The translations under genes and the position numbers were made by a program. This document shows, piece after piece, positions 52,734 through 62,446 of a stretch of 64,000 nucleotides of DNA; the stretch's first letter is position 1, and every line of letters begins with the position of its first letter. The stretch is from an uncultured Alloprevotella sp. Its GTDB lineage: Bacteria; Bacteroidota; Bacteroidia; Bacteroidales; Bacteroidaceae. The stretch lies in NCBI GenBank assembly GCA_944322325.1, contig CALUOQ010000005.1, positions 1 through 64,000 of the forward strand, given 5' to 3'. Below the pieces are notes generated by a model. It saw nothing but the letters and a program-made list of their open reading frames with translations, did not search any database and was not told the origin of the DNA.

Positions 52734-53348
52734 TTATTCCTTATCGCCGGCTTTCAGCGAGGTAATCAGATTGTATCTGTTCTCGTTGAGGTCGCGCAAG
52801 GAGTCCATTACTTTTTTAATTACCGAGTATGGTGTGTTCTGGTCAGCTTTGATAGCAACGCGCATTTCAGGAACAGCTTCGCGAGCTGCCTTCACCCAAA
52901 TCTTAAACTCGTTGTTGATACTGTCGCAAGGGATACCTTCATTGCCTGCATTCAATAGGATGTCGTTGCGTTCAGCGTCACCCCGGGCGAGCCAGCCGTT
53001 TACCATTTCCAGCGGAGTACCAAACGTTGGAGATTTCTTGAATACCTCAATTTCCTGAGCGCTCAGATTTAAACTCCCGTTCTCATTCATCTTGGCTGCT
53101 AACTTTCCGAGATTGTCCGGTGAGTCCATCGTCATGAAGACCTTGCCGTTTCTCTCAACGAAAATTGTGAGCAGATTGCGCTCGGGAATTTTAATTTCTG
53201 ATACGGAGCCTGGTGTATTGACTTTGACGGGTTCGTCTTTAACGAATGTGGCGGTAAGCATAAAGAAGGTAAGCAGCAGGACCATGACGTCGCTCATAGG
53301 CGTCATGTCTATGAACGTGTCTTGTTTTTTAATCTTAAATCGTCCCAT
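52734..53348 (-). CDS. exbD: ExbD/TolR-family protein, first copy
   Basis: A 204-residue protein with the same plan: membrane helix FIDMTPMSDVMVLLLTFFML with the conserved Asp, and a periplasmic domain that ends DSLRDLNENRYNLITSLK. The two copies are divergent, so they probably form a heteromeric channel with ExbB. It lies 21 bases after exbB. Confidence 0.92.
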   Translation of the reverse strand: MGRFKIKKQDTFIDMTPMSDVMVLLLTFFMLTATFVKDEPVKVNTPGSVSEIKIPERNLLTIFVERNGKVFMTMDSPDNLGKLAAKMNENGSLNLSAQEIEVFKKSPTFGTPLEMVNGWLARGDAERNDILLNAGNEGIPCDSINNEFKIWVKAAREAVPEMRVAIKADQNTPYSVIKKVMDSLRDLNENRYNLITSLKAGDKE

Positions 53349-53369
53349 GACTTAATACCTTATTTATGT

Positions 53370-54242
53370 TTAGTGAGTAGCCGAGAAGGTCTGTACGATA
53401 GAGAAACCTACTTCGTCAAGGCTGAAGGTCAAACGGTCAATTTTGTTCGTGTAATAGTTGTAAGAAATAACGGAGAGAGCACCCGTTGCGATACCGGAAG
53501 CCGTGTTAACAAGGGCCTCGGAGATACCGGTCGAAAGAGCGGCGGAGTCAGCACCACCTTCACCGGATGCCATAGCCGAGAACGAACGGATCATACCCAA
53601 CACCGTACCGAGAAGACCCATCAACGTACCGAGTGTAATAATGGTACCCAAGACCGGAAGGTTTTCCTGAAGCATAGGCATTTCGAGGGCAGTAGCCTCT
53701 TCCAGCTCCTTCTGGATGGCAAGAATCTTCTGCTCCTTCGTCAGACGGTCCGTCTGGTCCATTTCCTGGTACTTCTTCAGTGTAGCGCGAACCACGTTGG
53801 CCACGGAACCACACTGAGCGTCGCAAAGCTGTACAGCCTTGTTGAAGTCGTTTGCCTGAAGCGCTTTCTTGATATTCTCAACGAACTTCGTCAGGCTGGT
53901 ACGACCATAAGCGGTACGGATGGCGAAGAAGCGTTCAATACTCAAAGCGAGCACAGTGAAGAACATCGTCCAGATGATAGGCACGATAAATCCACCTTTG
54001 TAGACCGTACCCATCAAGTTGGCAGGCTCAAGACCCACATCGCCGCTCGTCAGGAACGAGAAAGGGACTCCGGTATCCTCTCCGCCTCTAAAGTTGGAGA
54101 TGTTACCGAAAACAAAGAGATAAATGGCCAAGGCAATGACTAAACAGCCGACCATTACCGAAAAGGCCGATTTAATACCGGTAAAACCCTGAGATTGTTT
54201 CTTAGGTGCGCTCTTGGAGGCACTTGCATTTGTTGTTGCCAT
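53370..54242 (-). CDS. exbB: ExbB/TolQ/MotA proton-channel protein
   Basis: A 290-residue inner-membrane protein. The MotA/TolQ/ExbB domain has helices at about 28-48, 85-105, 195-220 and 240-260, including VLGTIITLGTLMGLLGTVLGM and the conserved TASGIATGA. The N-terminal 25 residues are basic. It is the first gene of exbB-exbD-exbD-tonB-pstS-like. Promoter box at 54492, leaving a 250-base leader. Confidence 0.93.
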   Translation of the reverse strand: MATTNASASKSAPKKQSQGFTGIKSAFSVMVGCLVIALAIYLFVFGNISNFRGGEDTGVPFSFLTSGDVGLEPANLMGTVYKGGFIVPIIWTMFFTVLALSIERFFAIRTAYGRTSLTKFVENIKKALQANDFNKAVQLCDAQCGSVANVVRATLKKYQEMDQTDRLTKEQKILAIQKELEEATALEMPMLQENLPVLGTIITLGTLMGLLGTVLGMIRSFSAMASGEGGADSAALSTGISEALVNTASGIATGALSVISYNYYTNKIDRLTFSLDEVGFSIVQTFSATH

Positions 54243-54491
54243 TTTTGATTTGATTAAAAGATTATTAGATTAAACTTCGATTAGCTTCTTCACTTCGGCA
54301 TCTGATTTAAGGTTAACCCCCAATGCGATACATTCTTGCTTCCAGTCTCGTTGGAAAGTCTTGGTCGCCGGAACACCTTGCACAAGCCTTATTCTTTGTT
54401 CTCATCGGGGAATCGGTCTTCTCGCCAAGCCCTTTCCGATCTTTACGGACAGAAGCCATCACGACATACGACCAACGCCTGATTTTTACCG

Positions 54492-54499
54492 CAAAAATA
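54492..54499 (-). promoter_or_regulatory. Promoter -7 box TATTTTTG for the exbB operon
   Basis: Exact consensus on the minus strand, 250 bases before the exbB start. Confidence 0.5.
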
Positions 54500-54669
54500 A
54501 AGAGAGAAAGCGAAGTAGCCAAGTTTTCTCCCTCTTTTTTGAAAGACTTCAACATTTTGTAGCAACTTTCTTCGATTGTCGCTGCGTTTCGTTCCGTTGC
54601 CGGACGGATTCCAACGGCTTCGTCAACGGAAAAAGCCTTGGCCCGCCGACTTTATACAATAATTATATG

Positions 54670-54677
54670 TACCTTTG
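54670..54677 (+). promoter_or_regulatory. Promoter -7 box TACCTTTG for ilvE
   Basis: Exact consensus, 38 bases before the ATG at 54715. Confidence 0.75.
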
Positions 54678-54714
54678 CCGGGAATTAAAAAAGAACAGAC
54701 AAACTTCAAATAAA

Positions 54715-55734
54715 ATGGAAAATATCGATTGGAGCCATTTGTCCTTTGGCTATATGCCCACGGACTACAACGTCCGCTGCTACTACCGCGACGGGAAATG
54801 GGGAGAGATAGAGGTAAGCTCTTCCGAAACTATCAACATTCACATGGCCGCTACGTGCCTCCACTACGGTCAGGAAGCGTTTGAAGGCCAAAAGGCTTTC
54901 CGTTGCCCGGACGGTAAAATCCGCATTTTCCGCATCGAGGACAATGCAGCCCGCCTGCAGAGCACGTGCCGCGGCATACTGATGCCCGAAGTACCGACGG
55001 AGCTTTTTGTCGAAATGACCAAAAAGGTCATCAAGCTCAACGAGCGTTTCGTACCTCCCTATGAAAGCGGCGCCGCTCTCTACATCCGCCCGCTGCTTAT
55101 CGGAACCGGAGCCCAAGTCGGTGTCCACCCCGCTGACGAATACTTGTTCCTTATTTTCGTCACCCCCGTAGGCCCGTACTTCAAGGGAGGCTTTGCCACC
55201 AACGACTACGTCATCATCCGCGAGTTCGACCGCGCCGCCCCGCTCGGCACCGGAACATACAAGGTCGGCGGAAACTACGCCGCCAGCCTGCGCGCCAATA
55301 AAATTGCCCACGACGCCGGCTACTCTTGCGAGTTCTACCTCGATGCCAAAGAGAAAAAGTACATCGACGAGTGCGGAGCCGCCAACTTCTTCGGCATCAA
55401 GAACAACACGTACATCACACCGAAGTCCACCTCCATCCTGCCGTCCATTACAAACCGCAGCCTCCAGCAGCTGGCCCTCGACTTGGGCATGAAGGTAGAA
55501 TGCCGCCAGATTCCGGAAGAAGAGCTCGCTACATTCGAAGAGGCAGGCGCCTGCGGTACGGCTGCTGTCATTAGCCCCATCGCCCGCATCGACGACATGG
55601 AGAACCACAAGAGCTACGTCATTTCCAAGGACGGCAAGCCCGGTCCCATCAGCGAAAAGCTCTACACCAAGCTGCGCAACATCCAGTACGGCATCGAGCC
55701 CGACACGCACAATTGGATCACCGTCATCGACTGA
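54715..55734 (+). CDS. ilvE: Branched-chain amino-acid aminotransferase
   Basis: A 339-residue fold-type IV PLP enzyme for the last step of Leu, Ile and Val synthesis. The PLP lysine is Lys183 in GTYKVGGNYAAS. The ECGAANFFGI motif and the GTAAVISPI phosphate loop are present. The start at 54715 follows a promoter box; an upstream extension lacks family similarity. Gap of 41 bases to the next gene, likely an operon. Confidence 0.94.
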   Translation: MENIDWSHLSFGYMPTDYNVRCYYRDGKWGEIEVSSSETINIHMAATCLHYGQEAFEGQKAFRCPDGKIRIFRIEDNAARLQSTCRGILMPEVPTELFVEMTKKVIKLNERFVPPYESGAALYIRPLLIGTGAQVGVHPADEYLFLIFVTPVGPYFKGGFATNDYVIIREFDRAAPLGTGTYKVGGNYAASLRANKIAHDAGYSCEFYLDAKEKKYIDECGAANFFGIKNNTYITPKSTSILPSITNRSLQQLALDLGMKVECRQIPEEELATFEEAGACGTAAVISPIARIDDMENHKSYVISKDGKPGPISEKLYTKLRNIQYGIEPDTHNWITVID

Positions 55735-55775
55735 CTGTCGCTACGTCGGCACACACATTAATTAATATATAAGGA

Positions 55776-56441
55776 ATGGTGACTAATACCGCATTGCGTA
55801 CTCAAGCCCGCGAAGCCCTGCGCGGGCAATGGGGGACGGGCGTCGCCGCCACGCTGATATTTTGGCTTATCGCCTTTGTGGCCCAAACGCCGAACTACCT
55901 CTCCGACTTCATGGAGTATGTTCTCTACGCCAGCGCCGATACGCTACTCACGCTGCGCTACGTGTCGCTGTGCCTGCTGTTGCTCATTCTCCCATTGTCG
56001 TGGGGATATGCCACACTGTTCTTGCGCAACCTGCGGGGTGAGCCTGTCGGCGTCGAGAACCTGTTCGACGGCTACCGAAGCTTCAGTCGCATTTTCACCA
56101 CCTACCTGCTCCAGTGCATCTATGTCATGTTGTGGTCGCTCCTGCTCATCGTGCCGGGCATCGTCAAGGCGCTGTCCTACGCCATGACGCCGTTCGTTCT
56201 GCTCGACGAGCCCACGCTCTCAAAGAATGCGGCCATCGAGCGGAGCATGGCCATGATGCAGGGCTACAAGGCTAAACTTTTCGTGCTTTACCTGAGTTTC
56301 ATCGGCTGGGGGCTTCTCTGCATCCTCACCTGCGGCATAGGCACACTCTGGCTCTATCCTTATATGTATACCGCCCAAGCGGCGTTTTACGAGGACGTTC
56401 GCCGCGACTACGAGCAGCGTCAGCTTACCGCTCAGGACTAA
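55776..56441 (+). CDS. DUF975-family integral membrane protein
   Basis: A 221-residue protein with about five membrane helices. The N-terminal LRTQAREALRGQWG and LIVPGIVKALSYAMTPFVL segments are typical of DUF975. These proteins are widespread in Firmicutes and Bacteroidota and have no known function. It lies between ilvE and a coiled-coil protein gene, 19 bases before the latter. Confidence 0.82.
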   Translation: MVTNTALRTQAREALRGQWGTGVAATLIFWLIAFVAQTPNYLSDFMEYVLYASADTLLTLRYVSLCLLLLILPLSWGYATLFLRNLRGEPVGVENLFDGYRSFSRIFTTYLLQCIYVMLWSLLLIVPGIVKALSYAMTPFVLLDEPTLSKNAAIERSMAMMQGYKAKLFVLYLSFIGWGLLCILTCGIGTLWLYPYMYTAQAAFYEDVRRDYEQRQLTAQD

Positions 56442-56460
56442 ATTCCACACGCCAACTATT

Positions 56461-57345
56461 ATGCAAAAAAAAGAAACCATCATCATTGCCATCGCTGCCG
56501 TGCTCATCGTCCTGTTGGGCGTCGGCGTGTTCTATTTCTATCGCCAACACGAAGAACAGAAACAGCGTAACGCCGACCTTGAGGAACTGGCCCGGCTCGA
56601 CAAAAAGGAGATGGAGAACGAGTACACGCAGTTCGCCCTGCAATATGACGAACTGAAAAAATCCATCAAGGACGACTCGCTCATGCAGCAACTCGACCGC
56701 GAACAGCGTCGCACGGAGGAACTTCTCGAGGAGCTCCGCCGCGTAAAAAGCAACGACGCGGCCGAGATTGCCCGCCTTAAGAAGGAACTCGCCACCGTGC
56801 GGGCCGTGCTGCGCACCTATATCTATCAGGTCGACTCGCTCCAACGCCTGAATCAGGACCTCACCGCTGAGCGCGACGAAGCCCGTGCCCGCTACAGCGC
56901 GGCCACCACGCAGATTTCATCGCTCAACACCGAGCGCCAGAACCTCAGCGAGAAAGTGGCCATCGCCTCCCAACTGAACGCCACAGGAGTGAGCATTGCA
57001 CCGCAAAAGAAGAACGGGAAAAACGCACGGCGCAGCAAGGACATCCGCCGCTTTACCGTCTCGTTCACCATCACGCGCAACGTTACGGCCGAGACAGGCA
57101 ACCGTTACGTCTACGTACGGCTGACCAAACCGAGCAATGAGGTCATCAACGCTTCCGGCACGTTCAATTACGAAAACCGCGCCCTCGAGTATTCCGCCTC
57201 CAAGGTCATCGAATACACCGGGCAGGAACTCGGCGTCACGGTGTACATTCCTGCTGACGAGTTCCTGAGCAAGGGCCAATACACAGCCTATATTTTCTGT
57301 GACGGACAGATGATCGGTTCTGGAAGCACAGAAATCAAAAGGTGA
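56461..57345 (+). CDS. Membrane-anchored coiled-coil protein of unknown function
   Basis: A 294-residue protein with one N-terminal membrane helix (about 7-27), then a long coiled coil (about 30-175, rich in Glu, Lys, Leu, Arg). A beta-rich C-terminal domain (about 190-290: RRFTVSFTITRNVTAETGNRYVYV) ends the protein. The plan suggests a spacer holding an extracytoplasmic domain. I cannot assign a function. It ends at a terminator. Confidence 0.72.
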   Translation: MQKKETIIIAIAAVLIVLLGVGVFYFYRQHEEQKQRNADLEELARLDKKEMENEYTQFALQYDELKKSIKDDSLMQQLDREQRRTEELLEELRRVKSNDAAEIARLKKELATVRAVLRTYIYQVDSLQRLNQDLTAERDEARARYSAATTQISSLNTERQNLSEKVAIASQLNATGVSIAPQKKNGKNARRSKDIRRFTVSFTITRNVTAETGNRYVYVRLTKPSNEVINASGTFNYENRALEYSASKVIEYTGQELGVTVYIPADEFLSKGQYTAYIFCDGQMIGSGSTEIKR

Positions 57346-57368
57346 TCACGCCGAATACGCTATTCCAT

Positions 57369-57405
57369 CCCTGTCTTGCCCCGGATTTCTCCCGACAAGA
57401 CAGGG
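57369..57405 (+). terminator. Terminator after the coiled-coil gene
   Basis: Perfect 10-bp arms CCCTGTCTTG / CAAGACAGGG (57369-57378, 57396-57405), followed by ATTTTTGTTG. Confidence 0.8.
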
Positions 57406-57488
57406 ATTTTTGTTGTCCTGGCAAAGTCCATAAGCGTAACAAGACGACAGGAGCGCCCACAAACAACTGCTCTTACGAAATAAAAAAC

Positions 57489-57526
57489 TTGCCGGGAAGT
57501 ACCCCAATGCAGCTACTTCCCGGCAA
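57489..57526 (-). terminator. Terminator after the GH89-GH2 operon
   Basis: Perfect 13-bp arms (57489-57501, 57514-57526). On the minus strand GTTTTTTATTT follows. Confidence 0.85.
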
Positions 57527-57569
57527 ATTAATGCCACTACGATGACCGGACAAACCGATCGTCAAATGC

Positions 57570-60116
57570 TCAACGTATTGTAAGCTGCGTCGTCGCCGAC
57601 TGTAAGCCTGGCGCACTGACTGTCACCGTGCAACTGCCCTGTTGCGCTTCTTTGGCCGCTATGATGGCTAAACACAAGCCATTGAAGGCCGGTCGGTCGG
57701 CGCTACTGAAAGGGACGAACGAGGTTGGATCTCCGTTGTCCGTCGCCCTGAGTCTACCTTTCCCTTTCACGTCGATATGTACGACAGAATTTGCTTCAGG
57801 CACCAGAATGCCCTCGCGGTCCACCACAGAAATCCGCAAAAACGCCAACTCCCCATCGCTTATCGAATTGCGATCCGCGTCAATGCGAAGGGCATAAGGT
57901 TTTCCGGCCGTTTTGACAGAGTCCGTCGCCCAGAATTTTCCATCCCGATAAGCGACAACCTTCAAAGTGCCCGGCCGATAAGTCACCGAGTCCCATTCGA
58001 GCCTGAAATCATCTCCCGGACGCTTCGCCTTTCGCCCACAACTCTTGCCGTTCACAAACACTTCAGCCTCATCGCCCGACGTATAAACCTGTACACGCAC
58101 ACCTTTCCCTTCGCGTCCCGGCCACGTCCAATGCGGCATAACATGCGCCATGGGAAGTTCCGATCGCCACTGGGACTGATAAAGATAATAGCGGTCTTTA
58201 GGAAACCCAGCCAAATCTACAATTCCGAAATAGCTGCTCCGCGAAGGAGGCTGTGTATCGCGCAATTTCTGAAGCTCGGACTCCAGTTCGGCGCGTTTCG
58301 AAGGGTCATTGCGGAAATTAAGCAAATTCGTGTCATCCGAGTTAAAGGGAGTCGGCTCGCCCAGATAGTCAAACCCCGTCCACACGTACTCTCCCAACAA
58401 ATGAGGATAAGTGGCCAACGTCCGGAACTGCGTATCGGGCGTGCATCCCCAACCGGGGAAATTCTCGTCATACGCGCTTAACTGCCATTCCTGCTGGGGA
58501 CCGTCCTTCTGCGGGTAATAGCCGCGAGTGCTCACACAAGACGAGGTTTCTGTTCCCATCGTTGGCATATTTTGGTAACGCGGATCGGCATCCCATTGGG
58601 CCTGCTGACCAAAAAAGTAATTGATTCCCATAAGGTCCAGATTCTGCGCTGCTCCCGAAGCGCGCCCGCCGTCAGGATCATTGTAACCAGCCGTGACAGG
58701 ACGGGGCGGGTCCAACCGGTGTACGATATCCACCAAATGACGCGTAAGGACGCTGTCGCGCTGCTCCATCACCTCATTTCCGATGGACCAGAACACGACA
58801 GACGGATGATTGCGATCGCGACGAACCATTGCCTCAAGGTCGCGTTCATGCCATTCATCGAAAAGTTTGTTGTAGTCCCACTCTCGCTTGCCACGCCGCC
58901 AAGCATCGAAAGCCTCGTCCATCACGAGAAATCCCATTTTGTCAGCAAGCGTAAGCAGTTCGGGCGCCGGTGGATTGTGTGCACACCGGATGGAGTTGCA
59001 CCCCATTTCTCTCAAGATGTCGAATTGACGCTTCAGGGCCGAAAGGTTGAACGCTGCACCAAGAGCCCCCAAGTCATGATGATTGCAAACGCCCTTGATT
59101 TCCACCCGGCGCCCGTTCAGAAAGAATCCTTCCCGAGAAAGTCTGGTCTCGCGGAAACCGAAAGAAGCGAAATACACATCGGGTTCACCGTCCGGTGTAT
59201 CCACCGTCACGCGGGCCACATAACGCTCCGGGGTATCCACGTCCCACAATCGGAAACCTGACATACGCCGTTCGAAGTGGACGCTCTGCTTGCTGCCACC
59301 GTTTATGCTGATTTGCTGAGGTTCAAGACTGGCAATACGCCTGCCCGGACAGTCCAACGAATCGAGCTCGAAAACATCGACTTGCACTTGGGCTTCGGTG
59401 GCCTGCGTGCCGTCGTTGCACACCGTAGCCTCAACCCGCAACTCTGCGGAAGGCTGCTTCAGGTCATAGTCCTTTGTGGTCACGTAGACTCCGTTGTAGT
59501 CGACATGCACCGGCTCGGTCACGCTGAGCCATACATTGCGATAGATTCCCGCACCCGGATACCAACGCGACTCCCAGTGTTCCGTATCAGTGCGTACGGC
59601 TATGACGTTGGCTTGGCCGATTTTGAGATACGGCGTCAGGTCTATGCGAAACGAGCTGTACCCATAGGGCCATCCACCGGCAAGTTGTCCATTAACCCAC
59701 ACCTTGGAGTTGGCCATCACACCGTCAAAATCCAAGAAGAAGCGCTTGCCGTCGTCCTTAGCTGAGGGCGTGAATGTTTTACGGTACCAGCCCAATCCCC
59801 GATAGGGCAGGCGCCCTGTGTTGCCAGCCACATCCATGCGAAACGGGCCAGCTATGGCAAAATCATGCGGTAGCTCTATCGGTTGCCAGTCCGCGTCGCT
59901 CGTAGCCGGGGCTTCGAGAGCGGTCGGCTCTTCACGTCGCGTGCCGTCGGCCTGTAGTCCGTAACGGGCGAATTTCCACTCGCTGTTAAACGAGGTGCGA
60001 CGCATCGCACCCTCCGCAATTAGTCCCGGGCCTGCATCCCGCGAACAAGACTGAAGAGAGAAGCCTACCGCAAGTCCCAACAGCCAATGAGTCAGTCTGT
60101 AAGTGTTGATCGACAT
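57570..60116 (-). CDS. Lipoprotein GH2 glycosidase, probable beta-galactosidase
   Basis: An 848-residue enzyme; the signal peptide ends SLQSC-S, giving a lipoprotein. The domain order matches the GH2 enzyme at 11943, and opening motifs correspond closely (WKFARYGLQADGTRREEP against WRFARYGLQPDGSRRAEP). Acid/base Glu is in WSIGNEVMEQ; the nucleophile is in LLGEYVWTGFDYLGEP. It follows the GH89 gene by 29 bases, so the two enzymes are made together, in keeping with stepwise trimming of one glycan. Confidence 0.87.
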   Translation of the reverse strand: MSINTYRLTHWLLGLAVGFSLQSCSRDAGPGLIAEGAMRRTSFNSEWKFARYGLQADGTRREEPTALEAPATSDADWQPIELPHDFAIAGPFRMDVAGNTGRLPYRGLGWYRKTFTPSAKDDGKRFFLDFDGVMANSKVWVNGQLAGGWPYGYSSFRIDLTPYLKIGQANVIAVRTDTEHWESRWYPGAGIYRNVWLSVTEPVHVDYNGVYVTTKDYDLKQPSAELRVEATVCNDGTQATEAQVQVDVFELDSLDCPGRRIASLEPQQISINGGSKQSVHFERRMSGFRLWDVDTPERYVARVTVDTPDGEPDVYFASFGFRETRLSREGFFLNGRRVEIKGVCNHHDLGALGAAFNLSALKRQFDILREMGCNSIRCAHNPPAPELLTLADKMGFLVMDEAFDAWRRGKREWDYNKLFDEWHERDLEAMVRRDRNHPSVVFWSIGNEVMEQRDSVLTRHLVDIVHRLDPPRPVTAGYNDPDGGRASGAAQNLDLMGINYFFGQQAQWDADPRYQNMPTMGTETSSCVSTRGYYPQKDGPQQEWQLSAYDENFPGWGCTPDTQFRTLATYPHLLGEYVWTGFDYLGEPTPFNSDDTNLLNFRNDPSKRAELESELQKLRDTQPPSRSSYFGIVDLAGFPKDRYYLYQSQWRSELPMAHVMPHWTWPGREGKGVRVQVYTSGDEAEVFVNGKSCGRKAKRPGDDFRLEWDSVTYRPGTLKVVAYRDGKFWATDSVKTAGKPYALRIDADRNSISDGELAFLRISVVDREGILVPEANSVVHIDVKGKGRLRATDNGDPTSFVPFSSADRPAFNGLCLAIIAAKEAQQGSCTVTVSAPGLQSATTQLTIR

Positions 60117-60145
60117 GATACAAATTACTTAAGGTCCTTATAGTC

Positions 60146-62446
60146 CTATTGTCCGGATTGTCCCAGATTCTCGTAGCGCTTCCCTTCAGTTTGTCTACGT
60201 TCGCCAGGCGCTTCGTATTCCTGCGCCAGTTTACGGTATTTTTGAAACATGCGGCGAGTGGTTTCCACTTCGTCGCCCTCCGTAATGGGGGTACGCACCT
60301 TGCCTGTCGTAGCCACATATTGCAGTTCCCAATCAGCCAAACTGTTGTAGAAGTCGTTGGCTCGGAAAGCCTCGCGTCCGTGCGTCAACGGCAAGCCTTC
60401 CTCCTGGTAAGATTCTCCGCTGTCCAAGTGATCTTCTAACATGGCGTAGAACTGCTTCCAACGAGGTAAATAATACCCGTCGATGAGTCCGGCCCACTCT
60501 TTCCAGCCATAGTCAAATATAAGAGGGTCGCCGTCACCACCCCATATCGTGAAAAGTGCCGTGGCGTCGCGCTCGAACAAGTTTTGCTCTTCCGGCGTGG
60601 TTCCCCATCGGCGTGCCTCGGCCAGCCAACGGTCGAAGTTGAACTCCGGTCGGGTACGCAAGAGTACATCGACGTCGTAAAGCATATTCAGGAAGCGGCG
60701 GCTATGCAGCTGGAATGCCGCCTTGTCCCCACGGAGGAAAGCGTCCGCCGCCTGTCGGTGTATGCGCTGTCCCAAGTTGGACATCACTTGACGCTGCACG
60801 TCGACGATATCAAACCGATAGGGAGAGGAGGCGCCCAGCTTGTCGGCGTCTTGAAGCAGGAGTTCTTCGGCACGGATCAGTTCCTCAGGGTCATACGGAA
60901 TAGCGAATCCGGCATTCGGTCCCGATTTCTTCACCCGAAGGGCTGGCCGTGCGGCAATGATAGAGCTGTTCTCCGTTCCGTTCGTTCCCCGCGAGTAAGC
61001 CGTACGGAGCAAAATCTTCCACGCCTCGAAAGCGCTCTCCGAGGCTACCCCGTAACGGCGGCGGGCATAGTGCTTCAACCAGTCGACGACGTCAATACTG
61101 TCGGCATGGAGGGGCATCTCGAAAGCCAAATCGTAATAAACGGGGTTCTGGCCGATAGCCTCCATGAAGAGGCCCGACCCGCATACGTTGGGCGCCCGAC
61201 GGACAGCCCGGGCATACTGGTTGGAAGCCAGCAGCGGAAGGTCGCCGTGCAGGTTGATGCGACCGCCGAAGTTATGCAGGTTTCCCGCCACGACAGGATA
61301 ACCCCAACAGTAGTCGTTCGACGCATTACATTTACTGCCGTCCAGGTCAAGGATGAGCAAATCCGACTTGGGGACGGCCTTGACGATAGGCTCGCGCAGG
61401 CTCCAAGCCTGCATGGCCCACACGGCGTCAGGGTCGAAGTTCCGGAAAAGCCGATGGATAGACTGCCCCACGCTGGTCAGGTACTCCGGCGTATTGATGG
61501 GAGGCGCGCTTTCGTGGAACGGGTCGGCCGCATAAACACCGTGCGCGCCGCCGTAAAGCCGCTTCTGCTCCTCCAGGAAGTCGCGGCCTATGACCTGAAA
61601 CAGCGTATCGGTGGGGTCGAGCTGGGCGACTCCCCTGAAACCGCACCACGAAGGCTGCGTCCGGATGCTGGCACGGGGATATTTTGCCTTCAGCTCGCGC
61701 GGCACGTAGCCCGAGAAGCCCTGCTGGATGGGCTGCATACCCAGCTCCAGCTCACGGTCGATTATCTTTTTCCCCAGCTCGGCGTGGCGGTCTATCCACG
61801 ACTTGGACAAGGGGCCTCCGTAGCTTTGCAAATTCTGCATCCACTGCCATGCGGCATGAGCCGGTCCGGCCAGAAAACCGCGGGCCTCTCCGTCCGTGAA
61901 CCCGTGCTTAACCAGCGTGTTGTACCACACAGCTTCCAGCCCCACCACGGACAGCGGCATATTGACGGAGTTCATCGCCATGTAGTCTATCTCGCGCTGC
62001 CAGCGCTCCCAGTTCCACCAGGCCGCCGTGTAGCTCACCGTGCAATAGTTCATGTAGACGCGATAGCGCCCGCGGATGGTATCGCGCCGCGTCGAGGCAG
62101 GCAGCGGCAGTCTGGCAGGCAAGTCCAGCTGGTCGCCCAGCCAGGAGACGTGCGCATTGCAGTCGTACTTCAGATACTGATTGTAAGCCGTAGCCAGCGC
62201 CACGGGGTTGTTGCCGCGCAGCAGGACTTTCCCCCGCTTGCTCCCGACTTCGTAGACGTCGACGCTGTCTCCCGTAGCCATCAGCTCCAGGCGGAACTGA
62301 TCGCCGTAGCCCGGCGTCACGCGCTCTATCAGGTCGTAAACCGCCCGCACCTGCGGGGCGTGTGTGGCGCACGCCGAGAAGGCTAGCACCATAGGCGCGA
62401 CAAACAGCGCACGCCACAATGTCGAAAATTTCAGGCTCTTTCTCAT
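60146..62446 (-). CDS. Alpha-N-acetylglucosaminidase, GH89
   Basis: A 766-residue lipoprotein (signal ends LAFSAC-A). GH89 enzymes remove terminal alpha-linked GlcNAc; bacterial members act on alpha-1,4-GlcNAc-capped gastric mucin, and the human homologue on heparan sulfate. The TIM-barrel domain shows RVYMNYCTVSYTAAWWNWE, and the acid/base and nucleophile candidates are in AADPFHESAPP and SGLFMEAIGQNPVYYDL. A helical C-terminal domain ends the protein. First gene of the operon with GH2. Family call is very strong. Confidence 0.93.
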   Translation of the reverse strand: MRKSLKFSTLWRALFVAPMVLAFSACATHAPQVRAVYDLIERVTPGYGDQFRLELMATGDSVDVYEVGSKRGKVLLRGNNPVALATAYNQYLKYDCNAHVSWLGDQLDLPARLPLPASTRRDTIRGRYRVYMNYCTVSYTAAWWNWERWQREIDYMAMNSVNMPLSVVGLEAVWYNTLVKHGFTDGEARGFLAGPAHAAWQWMQNLQSYGGPLSKSWIDRHAELGKKIIDRELELGMQPIQQGFSGYVPRELKAKYPRASIRTQPSWCGFRGVAQLDPTDTLFQVIGRDFLEEQKRLYGGAHGVYAADPFHESAPPINTPEYLTSVGQSIHRLFRNFDPDAVWAMQAWSLREPIVKAVPKSDLLILDLDGSKCNASNDYCWGYPVVAGNLHNFGGRINLHGDLPLLASNQYARAVRRAPNVCGSGLFMEAIGQNPVYYDLAFEMPLHADSIDVVDWLKHYARRRYGVASESAFEAWKILLRTAYSRGTNGTENSSIIAARPALRVKKSGPNAGFAIPYDPEELIRAEELLLQDADKLGASSPYRFDIVDVQRQVMSNLGQRIHRQAADAFLRGDKAAFQLHSRRFLNMLYDVDVLLRTRPEFNFDRWLAEARRWGTTPEEQNLFERDATALFTIWGGDGDPLIFDYGWKEWAGLIDGYYLPRWKQFYAMLEDHLDSGESYQEEGLPLTHGREAFRANDFYNSLADWELQYVATTGKVRTPITEGDEVETTRRMFQKYRKLAQEYEAPGERRQTEGKRYENLGQSGQ

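Larger units (their letters stand above)
54243..54714. other. Divergent region between exbB and ilvE
   Basis: Holds promoter boxes for exbB (54492-54499, minus) and ilvE (54670-54677, plus). The exbB leader would be about 250 bases. No coding sequence is convincing. Confidence 0.55.
57346..57569. other. Convergent gap with two terminators
   Basis: Two clear hairpins, one for each direction; no gene. Confidence 0.6.

Noticed and set aside
54313-54555. 80-codon frame in the exbB leader
   Set aside because: It spans the predicted promoter, lacks domain features and overlaps another random frame on the opposite strand.
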